Source: Lachnospiraceae bacterium MC2017
GTDB taxonomy: Bacteria; Bacillota; Clostridia; Lachnospirales; Lachnospiraceae
DNA: 64,000 nucleotides
NCBI GenBank assembly: GCA_000701625.1
Contig: JNJK01000002.1
Span: forward strand, 1 to 64,000
Reading direction: 5' to 3'
In this document: in pieces, positions 1 to 9,068 of the stretch
Layout: each line of letters opens with the position of its first letter
Position numbering within the stretch: position 1 is the stretch's first letter
The notes under the pieces: model-generated
The model's input: only the letters and a program-made list of their open reading frames with translations
Database searches by the model: none
Told to the model about the DNA's origin: nothing
Program-made: the position numbers and the translations under genes

Positions 1-256
1 AGTTGAACAAAATCGCTGCGCGATGGCCTGCCTGGGCTGTGGCGCAGTTTTTCTTTAGCGACAAATAAAAAGCAGTGGAAGTACTTTTCGTAATTCGGTA
101 TTGTTAAGTTACCACACAAAACAACTGAATACGGAAAGCCCCACTGCCTATGAAAACAATAGCATTTCCAGGCGTCTTCCGCAATCGGAATTATGATGCC
201 AACGCACCTCCTGATAGGTAGTTGTATCTGAAGACACTACTATCAAGGAGGTTTTT

Positions 257-1105
257 ATGTACGAAGATATTTTTACCCAGATCCGCAACGAAGCGGAAAA
301 GCGGAACTTAAAAGAAAATACTATCAACGCTTACTGCAATTCCGTAGACTACTTCCTGCGCACTGTAAATAAAGATGTCTCTGCCCTAACGACGGATGAT
401 GTTGATGCATTCCTGACAGAAAAGCGGCTAGGTGGACTGGCACCGCAAACCTATAACCACTATTACTCATCTATCCGTTTTTTCTATAAGCGAATTCTTA
501 AGATGAATTGGGACGATGAAGACATTCCCAGGATGAAGCTTGACCGCTCATTGCCTACTGTTCTTTCAAGGGATGAAATACAGAGTATTATTGATCATAC
601 GCCCAACCTTAAACACAAAGCGATTATTGCCACCATGTATTCTTCCGGCCTGAGAGTGTCTGAAGTCGTACATCTTCATTATGACGATATATCCCGAGCT
701 AACAGAACTATTCATGTCCGCGAAAGCAAGAGCCGACGGGACCGATATACGATTCTTTCTGATCACAACCTTGATTTACTGACCGAATACTGGTTTAAGT
801 GTGGCAAGCCCAGAGACATTCTTTTCCCAAGCTCATGGACCGGAACTTATCTTGACAAGAACAGCATCAATCAGTATTTCAAGAAAAGTGCAGAAAGAGC
901 CGGTATTACTAAAAAGGTCACCAGTCATTGCTGCCGCCACAGCTTTGCCAGTCATCTGTTTGAGGATGGTGTTGACATTAAATACATTCAGGCATTGCTT
1001 GGACATGTGGATCCAAAATCGACAGAAGTCTATATCCATGTCAGCAACAAGAGCCTTCTTGGGATCCGCAGCCCTTACGATCTGCATAAAGGCGGTGAAG
1101 CATGA
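257..1105 (+). CDS. Tyrosine recombinase/integrase of the IS91-type element
   Basis: A 282-residue site-specific recombinase of the XerC/D type. Residues about 5-90 form the helical core-binding domain and about 100-275 the catalytic domain. The catalytic set is visible: R133 (SGLRVSE), a lysine near K158, H224 and R227 (HCCRHSF), H250 (LLGH) and the nucleophile Y259 (EVYIH). A strong site, AAGGAGG, sits before the ATG. Its last four bases overlap the start of the transposase gene (ATGA), so the two are translationally coupled. It probably acts in resolution or integration of the element, but its role in IS91-type transposition is not clear from sequence. Confidence 0.9.
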   Translation: MYEDIFTQIRNEAEKRNLKENTINAYCNSVDYFLRTVNKDVSALTTDDVDAFLTEKRLGGLAPQTYNHYYSSIRFFYKRILKMNWDDEDIPRMKLDRSLPTVLSRDEIQSIIDHTPNLKHKAIIATMYSSGLRVSEVVHLHYDDISRANRTIHVRESKSRRDRYTILSDHNLDLLTEYWFKCGKPRDILFPSSWTGTYLDKNSINQYFKKSAERAGITKKVTSHCCRHSFASHLFEDGVDIKYIQALLGHVDPKSTEVYIHVSNKSLLGIRSPYDLHKGGEA

Positions 1106-2277
1106 GCCCTGAATGTACAATTCAGGATGTCTTTAACCGCTTTTATCCGAAATTCGAAAAGAAGCACTCCTTATCTGCAGTCCAGAGAAAAGCAGCTTAT
1201 CACATCATGAACTGTAAGACAGGTGCCTTCGGTATCAATGTAAGTGTCTGTGAAGAATGCGGCTGTATTTCAATTCACTACAATTCCTGCCGTGACCGGT
1301 GCTGTCCCATGTGCCAGGAGTTTCCAAAGGAGAAGTGGGTGGATGCCCGACGGGAAGATGTACTGGATGCGCCATACTTCCATGTGGTCTTTACTGTCCC
1401 GGAAGAGCTGAATCCGATCATCTACAACAACCAGAAACTTCTGTATGATGCCCTGTATCATGCATCTTCCGATACACTGCGTGAACTGGCTTCCGACAAT
1501 AAATATCTCGGTGCAGACATCGGATATATCTGCATTCTCCATACCTGGGGAAGTGAAATGAACTTCCATCCCCACATCCATGCCATTGTCCTTGGCGGTG
1601 GTCTTGACTCCAAAAACCATTGGAAAGACAACGGAGAAGATTTCTTCCTTCCTATCCGGGTCGTTTCGCGCCTTTTCCGTGGCAAGTACCTTGCGGAGCT
1701 GAAACACCTTTGGGAAGACGGAAAGCTTGAATTCCACGGCAGCGCGGAGTGTTTTAAAAACCACTATGTGTTCAAAGAACTGCTGGACTCCTGTTACAGC
1801 AAAGAATGGATCCCTTACTGCAAGAAACCGTTTGATGGCGCAGAGTCCGTTATCAAATATCTTGGAAAGTATACCCACCGGATAGCAATCAGCAACTACC
1901 GTATTAAAAGCATGACGGACAGCACTGTCACCTTTACTGCAAAAGATTACAAAAACCAGGGACAATGGAAAGAAGTCACCATCACCGGTGAAGAATTCAT
2001 ACGCCGGTTTCTGATGCATGTCCCGCCCAAAAGGTTCGTACGGATCAGGCACTATGGACTTCTTTCTTCACGGAACAAAAACCGGAAGATTACTCTTTGC
2101 CGGAATCTTCTTGGTGGTAAAAAATATCTGTCCCGATTGAAGAATCTGGATGGACCGGCAATCATCCGCCTTCTCTATAACAAGGATGTCTGTAAATGCT
2201 CGTCCTGTGGCGGAAAGATCATTGCGATAGGTGCTGATCCATCTTTGTTCCGGCCAGAGCCACATCTGCTCTGTTGA
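1102..2277 (+). CDS. IS91-family HUH (Y2-type) transposase
   Basis: A 391-residue rolling-circle transposase. The N-terminus carries a cysteine-rich zinc-binding region (cysteines at about 50, 53, 55, 63, 67, 68 and 71). The HUH metal-binding motif is HPHIH at 156-160, and the candidate catalytic tyrosines are Y253 and Y257 in YLGKYTHR, the YxxxY spacing seen in IS91. A second zinc-finger-like CKCSSCGG lies near the C-terminus. The family nicks one strand at the ori end and transposes a single-stranded copy. The gene overlaps the recombinase stop by 4 bases. It appears intact. Confidence 0.92.
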   Translation: MSPECTIQDVFNRFYPKFEKKHSLSAVQRKAAYHIMNCKTGAFGINVSVCEECGCISIHYNSCRDRCCPMCQEFPKEKWVDARREDVLDAPYFHVVFTVPEELNPIIYNNQKLLYDALYHASSDTLRELASDNKYLGADIGYICILHTWGSEMNFHPHIHAIVLGGGLDSKNHWKDNGEDFFLPIRVVSRLFRGKYLAELKHLWEDGKLEFHGSAECFKNHYVFKELLDSCYSKEWIPYCKKPFDGAESVIKYLGKYTHRIAISNYRIKSMTDSTVTFTAKDYKNQGQWKEVTITGEEFIRRFLMHVPPKRFVRIRHYGLLSSRNKNRKITLCRNLLGGKKYLSRLKNLDGPAIIRLLYNKDVCKCSSCGGKIIAIGADPSLFRPEPHLLC

Positions 2278-2491
2278 TTTCTTAAAAATGAATACGGATT
2301 CTGTGAAGCCTTTTAAAGGCTTATTTCTGATGCGATCATCGTGGTTTTCTTGTACAAAACAGTACATTTATCAGAGGATCCATGCTACACTCTGAGCAAA
2401 AGCGGTCTGATTGAAAGTCCATATATACAGGCAACCCGGACGCGCTTTGTTCAACCAGGAAAAATCGAAATTGATGCAAACGAAAGGGCAG

Positions 2492-3064
2492 TTATCGAAT
2501 AGATGAGCACTGCTTTTTCGTTTGCACCTTCTTCGATTCTTTCCTTAACGATTTATCGATATCATCTTCAGAACTTTCTAAAATTTTCAAACCGGTAAAG
2601 TCCGGATTCTGATTAACCGAATACCTTTCTGTCATTTCTTCCGGATAAAACGGCTTACTATTCTTGCCAAGTCTTTTCAAGCATTTACCCGAGCTAGTTG
2701 CATAAACGATTCCATTTCCACAATCCACATGTAACGCAATGACATCTCCATCAGGATGATTGATCACTTCACATTCCGAATATAATGCCGGTCTTGTCCT
2801 GTCATAAACACCCTCGATTATATTCTGCGGATCATAATCAGTACAGCCTGTTATTTCTCCGTTATCCTCAATACCGAAATACAAAGTTCCACCCTTTGCA
2901 TTAGCAAATGCCACAAGCTCATCTACAGCAAGTGTAATTCGCTCCTTCATAGTTTTAGCCTTTACCCAAGACTTAAACTCAACCGTAAGCGATTCTCCGT
3001 TTTTAATGTCATTTTCAAATTCAGCAAGTGTCAATTTATTTTCTCCAATTATTTCGCACTTCAT
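2492..3064 (-). pseudogene. Truncated AlbA_2 (Schlafen-type) domain protein
   Basis: 190 residues are open. Residues about 20-150 match the AlbA_2 domain of putative DNA-binding or transcriptional regulator proteins: SLTVEFK and AFANAKGGTLYFGIEDNG are characteristic. Family members are usually 400-500 residues, with a C-terminal AAA_4/winged-helix part that is missing here. The last 25 residues are lysine-rich and unlike the family, and the stop lies 37 bases from the IS91 element end. I infer the gene was cut by that insertion or by associated deletion. What remains may still be expressed as a domain-only protein. Confidence 0.65.
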
Positions 3065-3155
3065 AAGTTTCTATAATTTTACACCACTTGTATTTTTCGG
3101 CTCAACAATAAAAAGGAACCTTGCCCATACTTGATTACAATTTTTCCACACGAAA

Positions 3156-3187
3156 AATGGGTTGCTTGCATTCACAAACAACCCATT
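3156..3187. terminator. Hairpin terminator, bidirectional
   Basis: AATGGGTTG (3156-3164) pairs with CAACCCATT (3179-3187). The stem is preceded by AAAA and followed by ATTTT, so it could stop transcripts from either side. It is placed to serve the minus-strand lipoprotein transcript. Confidence 0.55.
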
Positions 3188-3228
3188 ATTTTGAATCGTC
3201 CACTAAAGCAGGACCTCTCTAATAATTA

Positions 3229-3429
3229 TTAATCTCTATTCAGACTTTCTATATCAGAATTGGCATACGCATATTTTCCCTTGGCAAAGTACAAATTTGC
3301 CAACGCCTTGGTATCGTCTTTGATCAACCATGAACCCTGGATGTCTGCATCTACTGAGTGCTGACTGGTTCCACACCCACTAGTGTTAGAAGCATTATTG
3401 CTTAGACGATTCCTAATATATGAACTCTC
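3229..3429 (-). pseudogene. In-frame coding-like tail beyond the lipoprotein stop
   Basis: Directly after the lipoprotein TAA the same frame stays open for 66 codons to the next stop at 3229-3231. It reads a Cys- and Asn-rich stretch followed by DDTKALANLYFAKGKYAYA. That resembles the real lipoprotein C-terminus (DDKDIAAMKFYLSLYKGMPY). It has no start codon or ribosome site of its own. It may be the tail of a lost tandem paralogue or the original C-terminus behind a newer stop codon. The remainder of 3065-3429 shows only the hairpin at 3156-3187. Confidence 0.4.
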
Positions 3430-4641
3430 TTATTCAAACTTTGCATATGGCATTCCTTTATACAAACTCAGATAGAATTTCATTGCAGCAATATCCTTGT
3501 CATCAAGCTCATAATCAGCAGAAATAACAGGACCTTCCTCATTAAATGAGCCACTTGACTTTTCAATATTGAATGTGAATTTTACGTTATTTCCATTTAT
3601 AATTTCTTCTAATTGGTTGAATGAGTAATCATTTGCCCACAATGAGAATGTTACCTCTGAATGATTTGTAAGAGAATTATAGTCATACGATTTATCTGTG
3701 TCACTTGTAGAGATAGAACCAGCATCCGAGGATATAGTTAAATTCTGAGCCCCTATATAATATGTATTTTTCGGTTCATCTCCTGTCATCTGATTACACT
3801 CAATGCGTATCGCTCCATAGCCCCCATTCGTTTCCTGAGAAGCCCATATTTCATAAACGTCGTAATTTAAAACAATACTCGGATGTACCCAGAAATTTGC
3901 GCCATCATCCATAGTTAAGAAGCCACCAGCATTTCCATCAGATACATTAACCTCATTAACGTTACCTGTGCGTTCCTCTAAATTTGGCTTATCACCTAAG
4001 ATATCCGCACTCTCACATGCTGAAGCTATATATTCTTTAAACATTTGAAAATTCTGAATATTTTCACCAGATCCATATTCTTCAACTGACCCTGAATAGG
4101 TATACTGATTGTCGCAATGCTCCACATCAGCAACCGACTCGAATCCTTTCATATACCCAAAATTTAACTTATATGACTTGCATGAAGATAAAACTTCTTT
4201 AGGAGCGGAAGAATATAATGCAAAGTTGCTAGTTTTTAACGGTACAACGCTGCTTAAATCTGATGGATCAATTGTAATTGGGTACTGATACTTATCATCT
4301 AATATCAACTCGGCCTTGAAATTGTTATAAAAATCAATTGGATTGGCTGAAAGATTCTTTACAGACCCAATAAACACAAAATATAAATTATCCTTTTTTT
4401 CGTCCAAATTAAGTACAGATCCATCATCTCTATCCCACGATACTGCAGAAGTCATCGCTACATTGTTAATTGTAATCTCCGCATCTTCAGTAGTCGCTGT
4501 TTCATCTTTAGTAATATCTGTATATTTGGCTGATTCTTCTTTACTACCGTCTTGATTTACCCCATTAGTTTCTCCGCAGCCACTAAACAACATAGCTGCC
4601 ATTAAGCCTAAAACCATAATTGTTTTTACTTTTGATCGCAT
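3430..4641 (-). CDS. Secreted lipoprotein, DUF4352-like
   Basis: 403 residues with a lipoprotein signal peptide ending in the lipobox LFSGC (Cys22), then an acidic Ser/Thr/Glu linker. Residues about 50-170 have the pattern of DUF4352/DUF5067-like immunoglobulin-type domains often found in clostridial lipoproteins (ITINNVAMTSAVSW, VFIGSVKNLSANPIDFYNNF). The C-terminal half is beta-rich and unassigned. It should be anchored on the outer face of the cytoplasmic membrane; function unknown. A GGAGAGGAG-like site precedes the ATG. It lies alone between a relaxase terminator and a truncated gene, so it is probably cargo of the mobile region. Confidence 0.7.
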   Translation of the reverse strand: MRSKVKTIMVLGLMAAMLFSGCGETNGVNQDGSKEESAKYTDITKDETATTEDAEITINNVAMTSAVSWDRDDGSVLNLDEKKDNLYFVFIGSVKNLSANPIDFYNNFKAELILDDKYQYPITIDPSDLSSVVPLKTSNFALYSSAPKEVLSSCKSYKLNFGYMKGFESVADVEHCDNQYTYSGSVEEYGSGENIQNFQMFKEYIASACESADILGDKPNLEERTGNVNEVNVSDGNAGGFLTMDDGANFWVHPSIVLNYDVYEIWASQETNGGYGAIRIECNQMTGDEPKNTYYIGAQNLTISSDAGSISTSDTDKSYDYNSLTNHSEVTFSLWANDYSFNQLEEIINGNNVKFTFNIEKSSGSFNEEGPVISADYELDDKDIAAMKFYLSLYKGMPYAKFE

Positions 4642-4684
4642 AGAATCTCCTCTCCATTGTTGGATTCACAAGTTTTCCATAAAA

Positions 4685-4721
4685 TGTAAAAAAGACATCG
4701 CTACAGGGAGACAATGTCTTT
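4685..4721 (-). terminator. Terminator after the relaxase gene
   Basis: AAAGACAT (4691-4698) pairs with ATGTCTTT (4714-4721). On the minus strand the stem is followed by TTTTTTACATTTT, a good U-tract. It ends the relaxase transcript before the lipoprotein gene. The rest of the 379-base gap 4642-5020 holds no gene I can support. Confidence 0.7.
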
Positions 4722-5020
4722 CTAGTTTCACATAATCTTGCAACTGACTGCCATTTCAAAGTCCCTATCGCTTGGCGTATCAGTTTTTCAACTGACTTGC
4801 CATAATGTTATAATATTCTTTTACAGTATATAATCTCCTGTGGGGAATTTCCATACTTTTACACAAATTTGAATCCCCGTCATTTTATACCAATGATTAT
4901 GTCGGGACAGGTACTTCCATAAGTTCATAGAGCTTACATTGCCTATTAGTTTTCTCTGACAGATGATGAGCATTACATTAGTGCCTATAATATTTATTGG
5001 AAATAACTCGGGATTTTTTC

Positions 5021-6331
5021 TCAACATCGCTCCACATCATACTTTTTATATGCTTTCTTCTCATTAGTATTCCGCTTATTACCTCTATCTCTATGCTCCT
5101 GAATAAACCTGATCGTACTCGGCTCAAGAAAATCCTTAAACTTTTCAACCAAATTGTATTTTTCAAGGAATTTCTCCAACATATCAACTTTCTTGTGCAG
5201 GGTATCCACCATTGTCTTAAGCTTTACTATCTTCTTATCTCTGTCACTTATATCATTTTGGTAACCCTTTATCATTCTTTTCAATGTCCCTGCTGATTCA
5301 GCCATATTTACTAGCCTCTCATAGGATTTCTTTGATAGTTTTACGGTCGGCTCTCCGCTGAAGAGTGTCTGTACTTCTCTTGCTTCAGCTTTAATCTCAG
5401 CAAGATCCTTATCCACCTTATCAGAAGCCTCCTCGAGTTTATCAATAACGTTTACTCTCTCCTGATACTGTGCCTGTGTTTCCACAATTTTGTCATCGAT
5501 TTCCTGTAGTTGTCGCTTTCTGGTTTCAACTTCTTCATCGACTTCTACAGCCCTTACATTGGCTTTCTCAATAAACTGTATAACTTCCGCCTTATCTGCT
5601 TTCAGCAATTCCAGATCAGCTTCCGCCTGATTCTTTGCCTTCATAGCTTCTTTATACTCCGGAATAGTATAGTTATCTCTGTCAACTCCCAGAACCTCTA
5701 TCTCAATTCCGTGTTCCCTGCATAATTGCGTTATATAATCTCGCTCTCTCTGCTGCCAGTGAACCGTCTCATTGTCCGTCCTTGATACGGCTTTATCCAT
5801 CCCCATTTCCTGTAATGCCTTTGTAAGACTGTTTCTAGTCTTCATTCCGGTCTTATATCCGTGTGCGACCGGAATATAATCCAAATGCAAATGCGGTGTT
5901 GCCTCGTCCATGTGCAACACCGCATTGAATAAATACAGATTCGGATTTCGCTCCTGAAATGTCATAACATACTCTTCAAGTACAGCTTGGGCTTTCAGGG
6001 CAGCTTCAGTAATATTTCCATTTTCATCTACAACTCCGTAGTCAGTCATCTTCCCGATCTGAACCACGTTTTCATAAAAGACCTTTTCATTGTTTTTAGA
6101 ATTTTTAATCTTACTGATATAGTCATGAATTTTTCGATCATTACGCTTCTGCTTAGCATTATATTCAGCCACAGCGGTTCCGAATAGTTTTTCGTATGCT
6201 TCATTAAGCGTCTCGGTTTTATAGAATTTATCTAACCCGATTCTTTCTTCAACGACATTCTCTGCTACAAATGCTCTGTTATTATGCGTAATACTGCCTT
6301 TACCTACTACAAATGAAATTGTTGTTGCCAT
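5021..6331 (-). CDS. MobV-family relaxase (Mob/Pre)
   Basis: 436 residues. The N-terminal ~200 residues form a Mob_Pre relaxase domain: H16 in SITHNNR, and the metal-binding motif HMDEATPHLHLDYIP at 140-154 (HxDE...PHLH), as in MobM of pMV158. Residues about 225-410 are a long charged coiled coil, as is usual for plasmid recombination/mobilization enzymes. The enzyme nicks oriT and pilots single-stranded DNA in mobilization by a helper conjugative system. A GGAGAACGGT site precedes the ATG. The neighbouring helicase loader and palindromes at 6395-6448 support an integrated mobilizable element. It looks intact. Confidence 0.92.
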   Translation of the reverse strand: MATTISFVVGKGSITHNNRAFVAENVVEERIGLDKFYKTETLNEAYEKLFGTAVAEYNAKQKRNDRKIHDYISKIKNSKNNEKVFYENVVQIGKMTDYGVVDENGNITEAALKAQAVLEEYVMTFQERNPNLYLFNAVLHMDEATPHLHLDYIPVAHGYKTGMKTRNSLTKALQEMGMDKAVSRTDNETVHWQQRERDYITQLCREHGIEIEVLGVDRDNYTIPEYKEAMKAKNQAEADLELLKADKAEVIQFIEKANVRAVEVDEEVETRKRQLQEIDDKIVETQAQYQERVNVIDKLEEASDKVDKDLAEIKAEAREVQTLFSGEPTVKLSKKSYERLVNMAESAGTLKRMIKGYQNDISDRDKKIVKLKTMVDTLHKKVDMLEKFLEKYNLVEKFKDFLEPSTIRFIQEHRDRGNKRNTNEKKAYKKYDVERC

Positions 6332-6394
6332 ACCGTTCTCCTTTCACTTACACTTATCTTTACTCAATCAATAAACTTCACGCCTGCAGGTCTT

Positions 6395-6448
6395 GTTACT
6401 TCTGTCAGAAGTAACACCTTAGTAGTTTTGACACTTCACATCAAAACT
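6395..6448 (-). other. Candidate oriT: two adjacent palindromes upstream of mob
   Basis: GTTACTTCTG (6395-6404) and CAGAAGTAAC (6406-6415) form a perfect 10-base palindrome with one central base. AGTTTTGA (6424-6431) and TCAAAACT (6441-6448) form a second. Both lie in the gap just upstream of the MobV gene, where pMV158-type origins of transfer sit. On the minus strand the first is preceded by GGTG then TTACTT, which recalls the GTG/TTA nick context of pMV158 oriT. The function is inferred from position and structure. Confidence 0.5.
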
Positions 6449-6485
6449 CCACGGTGCTCTCCGAGGGTTATCCTCGCTCCGCTCG

Positions 6486-7295
6486 TCATGCGATTGCCGC
6501 TTTCAATTCCTCCTGATTTCTTTTCCCGATCTGTTCTCTTATAGACTCATCCGGAAAGAGGAGGCAATAACTTTTCTCTATGATCCGGTTCTTTATACGT
6601 TCGTCATAATCTGTATTTTGTATCGCATTGTTGCTTGTAAATATCGTTATCAGGTTATTCATATACCGTTCGTTGATTATCTGATAAAACCGTTCTTCTA
6701 TCCAATCCTTTGGCTTTTCCGTATCAAAATCATCTATTATCAGCACGTCAACCCTCGCCAGTTCCTCAAGAAGCTGTTGTTCTGTATATTCATACTCTTT
6801 GTTCCAAGTTGCTTTTATTTCATTGATAATCTGAATCGAAGTTGCAAATTTTACTGAACAATCCATACTCTCAATCAGTTCATTGGCTATCGATACTGCA
6901 AATCTTGTCTTTCCGCAGCCTTTTGTTGACGAGTATAGATATAGTCCCTTTCCTTCTTTTTGCATCCTTTCAAAGTTCTCTAGCCACCAGTTAGCAGCTT
7001 TCAGATTTTTTTGAATTATCATCTTTGATCTGCTGTCTTCATAGATATCCGATCTGAAACTCTCAAGTTTTAGACTCCTAAATCCTTCCGGAATCTTGGC
7101 AAAATCCAGTCTTTCCTTTTTCTGATTTTTCTTATATGCTCCGCATCTGCACATTCTGGAAAAAGTTCTTCCCCGATCATCCCGATAGATTTCAAGACCA
7201 GTTCCGTTACATACCGGACATTTTTCAGAATCCGTATAATTCCTGTTCAGCTTTTGTCCATTTTCCTGATGCTCCATCATTTTCCAATCGATCAT
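6486..7295 (-). CDS. DnaC/IstB-type replicative helicase loader
   Basis: 269 residues from the ATG at 7295, chosen because AAGGAGG lies 8 bases upstream; a longer open frame upstream is low-complexity and lacks a site. Residues 26-51 carry CPVCNGTG...CRC, a zinc-finger pair typical of phage and ICE DnaC proteins. The AAA+ domain has Walker A SSTKGCGKT (123-131) and Walker B LIIDDFD (185-191). The family loads DnaB-type helicase at the replication origin of the element. It overlaps the tail of a truncated replication initiator and lies 154 bases upstream of the relaxase. Confidence 0.85.
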   Translation of the reverse strand: MIDWKMMEHQENGQKLNRNYTDSEKCPVCNGTGLEIYRDDRGRTFSRMCRCGAYKKNQKKERLDFAKIPEGFRSLKLESFRSDIYEDSRSKMIIQKNLKAANWWLENFERMQKEGKGLYLYSSTKGCGKTRFAVSIANELIESMDCSVKFATSIQIINEIKATWNKEYEYTEQQLLEELARVDVLIIDDFDTEKPKDWIEERFYQIINERYMNNLITIFTSNNAIQNTDYDERIKNRIIEKSYCLLFPDESIREQIGKRNQEELKAAIA

Positions 7296-7518
7296 ACTCC
7301 ACTCCTCCTTGCTTAGATTTATTATTCTTATATTCTTTAGTTTTATATTGTTTATTATTATATTGTTTAGGATTTCCCATATACGGCTCATCCGTCTTCG
7401 GTTTCTCCGTATGCGGATTATCCGTCCCCGGTTGAATCTGCGGTGTATCGTGCACTTCAACCACTAGTTCCGAGAATTTCCCTTCGCTCTGTCTCGACTG
7501 ATATCTTGATAAATAACC
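7225..7518 (-). pseudogene. C-terminal remnant of a replisome-organizer/replication initiator
   Basis: An open frame downstream of a TAG at 7519-7521 begins GYLSRYQSRQSEGKFSE, the pattern of the last winged-helix strand in phage/ICE replisome organizers (GYL-R-x-R-x-G-F). It continues with the Pro/Asn/Thr linker these proteins carry (NPHTEKPKTDEPYMGNPKQY, then Lys/Asn/Tyr repeats) and ends at 7225, overlapping the dnaC start. The N-terminal DNA-binding part is absent, so the replicon is probably dead. Family placement rests on the linker and on its position before dnaC. Confidence 0.55.
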
Positions 7519-7641
7519 CTACTTAACGGTTGGAATGAGCTTAACGAAAAACTTGATAATGATCTGATCGATTATGACGAATACAAAATCTGGTTTGATG
7601 ATTTACTTCATTCATTCAAGACACCTATAAAACTTATTTGA
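7513..7641 (+). pseudogene. C-terminal fragment of an unrecognised gene
   Basis: A plus-strand open stretch reads GWNELNEKLDNDLIDYDEY, then KIWFDDLLHSF, to TGA at 7639-7641. It has coding-like composition and is followed at once by a strong terminator, but has no start codon. It directly abuts the truncation point of the minus-strand initiator, so this is probably a deletion junction. I do not recognise the parent gene. Confidence 0.4.
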
Positions 7642-7656
7642 TTTTTAAAATAAAAA

Positions 7657-7702
7657 ATGCACTGATTACCAAAGTCATTTTGGTGTCAGTGCATCTTTTT
7701 TT
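7657..7702 (+). terminator. Strong intrinsic terminator
   Basis: ATGCACTGA (7657-7665) pairs with TCAGTGCAT (7686-7694), with an inner ACCAAA/TTTGGT stem. Seven T residues follow on the plus strand. It would end the gene whose 3' fragment lies just upstream. Confidence 0.8.
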
Positions 7703-7744
7703 GAAAAAAGGTACCAAAAAGGTACCACGAGCCTTTCCAAGTAT

Positions 7745-7776
7745 CAAAAAAAGGCTGACTTCCGAAGAAGTCAGCC
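7745..7776 (-). terminator. tuf terminator
   Basis: GGCTGACTTC (7753-7762) and GAAGTCAGCC (7767-7776) form a 10-base stem with a four-base loop. Seven Ts follow on the minus strand. It lies about 100 bases after the tuf stop and marks the end of the rplJ-to-tuf cluster. Confidence 0.88.
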
Positions 7777-7874
7777 CTTAATTTATGCTTGGACAAATAT
7801 CTATTCAGATATGCGAATCACTGATAAACATTGAGCTTACAGTGATTCTAAAAATGTAATCTATCTAGTAAGAA

Positions 7875-9068
7875 TTACTCGATGATGGAAGCAACTCTTC
7901 CAGATCCTACTGTTCTACCACCCTCACGGATAGCGAATGTAAGACCCTGCTCCATAGCGATAGGATGGATGAGCTCGATTGTCATCTCAACGTTATCACC
8001 AGGCATGCACATCTCTGTTCCCTCAGGAAGGTTGATCACACCAGTAACGTCTGTTGTTCTGAAGTAGAACTGAGGACGATAGTTGTTGAAGAAAGGTGTA
8101 TGACGGCCACCCTCGTCCTTTGTCAGAACGTAAACCTGAGCTGTGAACTTTGTGTGGCATGTAACTGTTCCAGGAACAGCAAGAACCTGACCACGCTCGA
8201 TGTCCTTACGATCAACACCACGAAGAAGAGCACCGATGTTATCACCAGCTTCACCCTGATCAAGGAGCTTACGGAACATCTCGATACCAGTTACAACTGT
8301 CTTCTTAACTTCTTCCTTGATACCAACGATTTCTACTTCGTCGTTAAGGTGGATAACACCACGCTCTACACGACCTGTAGCAACTGTTCCACGACCTGTG
8401 ATTGTGAATACATCCTCAACAGGCATAAGGAACGGCTTATCTGTAGGTCTCTGAGGAGTCGGGATATAATCATCAACAGCCTTCATAAGCTCGATGATCT
8501 TATCGCCCCACTCACCATGAGGATCCTCAAGAGCCTTAAGAGCAGAACCCTGGATGATCGGAGTGTCATCGCCCGGGAACTCGTACTCTGTAAGAAGGTC
8601 TCTGATCTCCATCTCAACGAGCTCGATAAGCTCAGGATCATCAACCATATCGCACTTGTTAAGGAATACTACGATGTAAGGAACGCCTACCTGACGAGCA
8701 AGAAGAACGTGCTCCTTTGTCTGAGCCATAACACCGTCAGTTGCAGCAACAACGAGGATAGCACCATCCATCTGAGCTGCACCAGTGATCATGTTCTTTA
8801 CATAGTCAGCATGGCCAGGGCAGTCAACGTGTGCATAGTGACGAGTCTCTGTCTCGTACTCAACGTGAGCTGTAGAGATAGTGATACCACGCTCTCTCTC
8901 TTCCGGAGCCTTATCGATGTTCTCGAAATCAACCTTTGCATTACCAGCAACTCTCTCAGCGAGTACGCTTGTGATAGCAGCTGTAAGGGTTGTCTTACCA
9001 TGGTCAACGTGGCCGATAGTACCAATGTTAACATGGGGCTTAGTTCTCTCAAATTTAGCTTTAGCCAT
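7875..9068 (-). CDS. tuf: Translation elongation factor Tu
   Basis: 397 residues from ATG 9068 ([14 protein letters not shown]), with AGGAGG 6 bases upstream. The longer open frame upstream lies in the leader. EF-Tu delivers aminoacyl-tRNA to the ribosome as a GTP complex. G1 is GHVDHGKT, G3 DCPGH, G4 NKCD, G5 GSALKA; domains 2 and 3 are complete and end [10 protein letters not shown]. It follows fusA but has its own promoter (9146-9174) and a leader hairpin, so it can be expressed above the upstream genes. Full length for the family. Confidence 0.98.
   Translation of the reverse strand: MAKAKFERTKPHVNIGTIGHVDHGKTTLTAAITSVLAERVAGNAKVDFENIDKAPEERERGITISTAHVEYETETRHYAHVDCPGHADYVKNMITGAAQMDGAILVVAATDGVMAQTKEHVLLARQVGVPYIVVFLNKCDMVDDPELIELVEMEIRDLLTEYEFPGDDTPIIQGSALKALEDPHGEWGDKIIELMKAVDDYIPTPQRPTDKPFLMPVEDVFTITGRGTVATGRVERGVIHLNDEVEIVGIKEEVKKTVVTGIEMFRKLLDQGEAGDNIGALLRGVDRKDIERGQVLAVPGTVTCHTKFTAQVYVLTKDEGGRHTPFFNNYRPQFYFRTTDVTGVINLPEGTEMCMPGDNVEMTIELIHPIAMEQGLTFAIREGGRTVGSGRVASIIE

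Larger units (their letters stand above)
1..2455 (+). mobile_element. IS91-type insertion element with tyrosine recombinase
   Basis: Two overlapping plus-strand genes, a tyrosine recombinase and an HUH transposase, lie between a 10-base inverted match: GTTGAACAAA at 2-11 and TTTGTTCAAC at 2446-2455. IS91-family elements move by rolling-circle transposition and usually lack true terminal inverted repeats, so these matches may be the ends or only part of the ori/ter signals. A 7-base inverted pair, GCAGTGG at 72-78 and CCACTGC at 141-147, lies in the leader before the first gene. The left flank is outside the window, so the left boundary is inferred. The right end lies 37 bases from the end of a truncated AlbA_2 gene. 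Confidence 0.7.

Noticed and set aside
4821-5027. 68-codon minus-strand frame overlapping the relaxase stop
   Set aside because: No family pattern and no independent ribosome site; it overlaps the relaxase end and runs towards the terminator. It might be translated by coupling, but I cannot support it.
7710-7728. Two GGTACC palindromes in tandem, considered as an attachment site
   Set aside because: Only a short A-rich repeat; no matching copy at the other side of the mobile region was seen.
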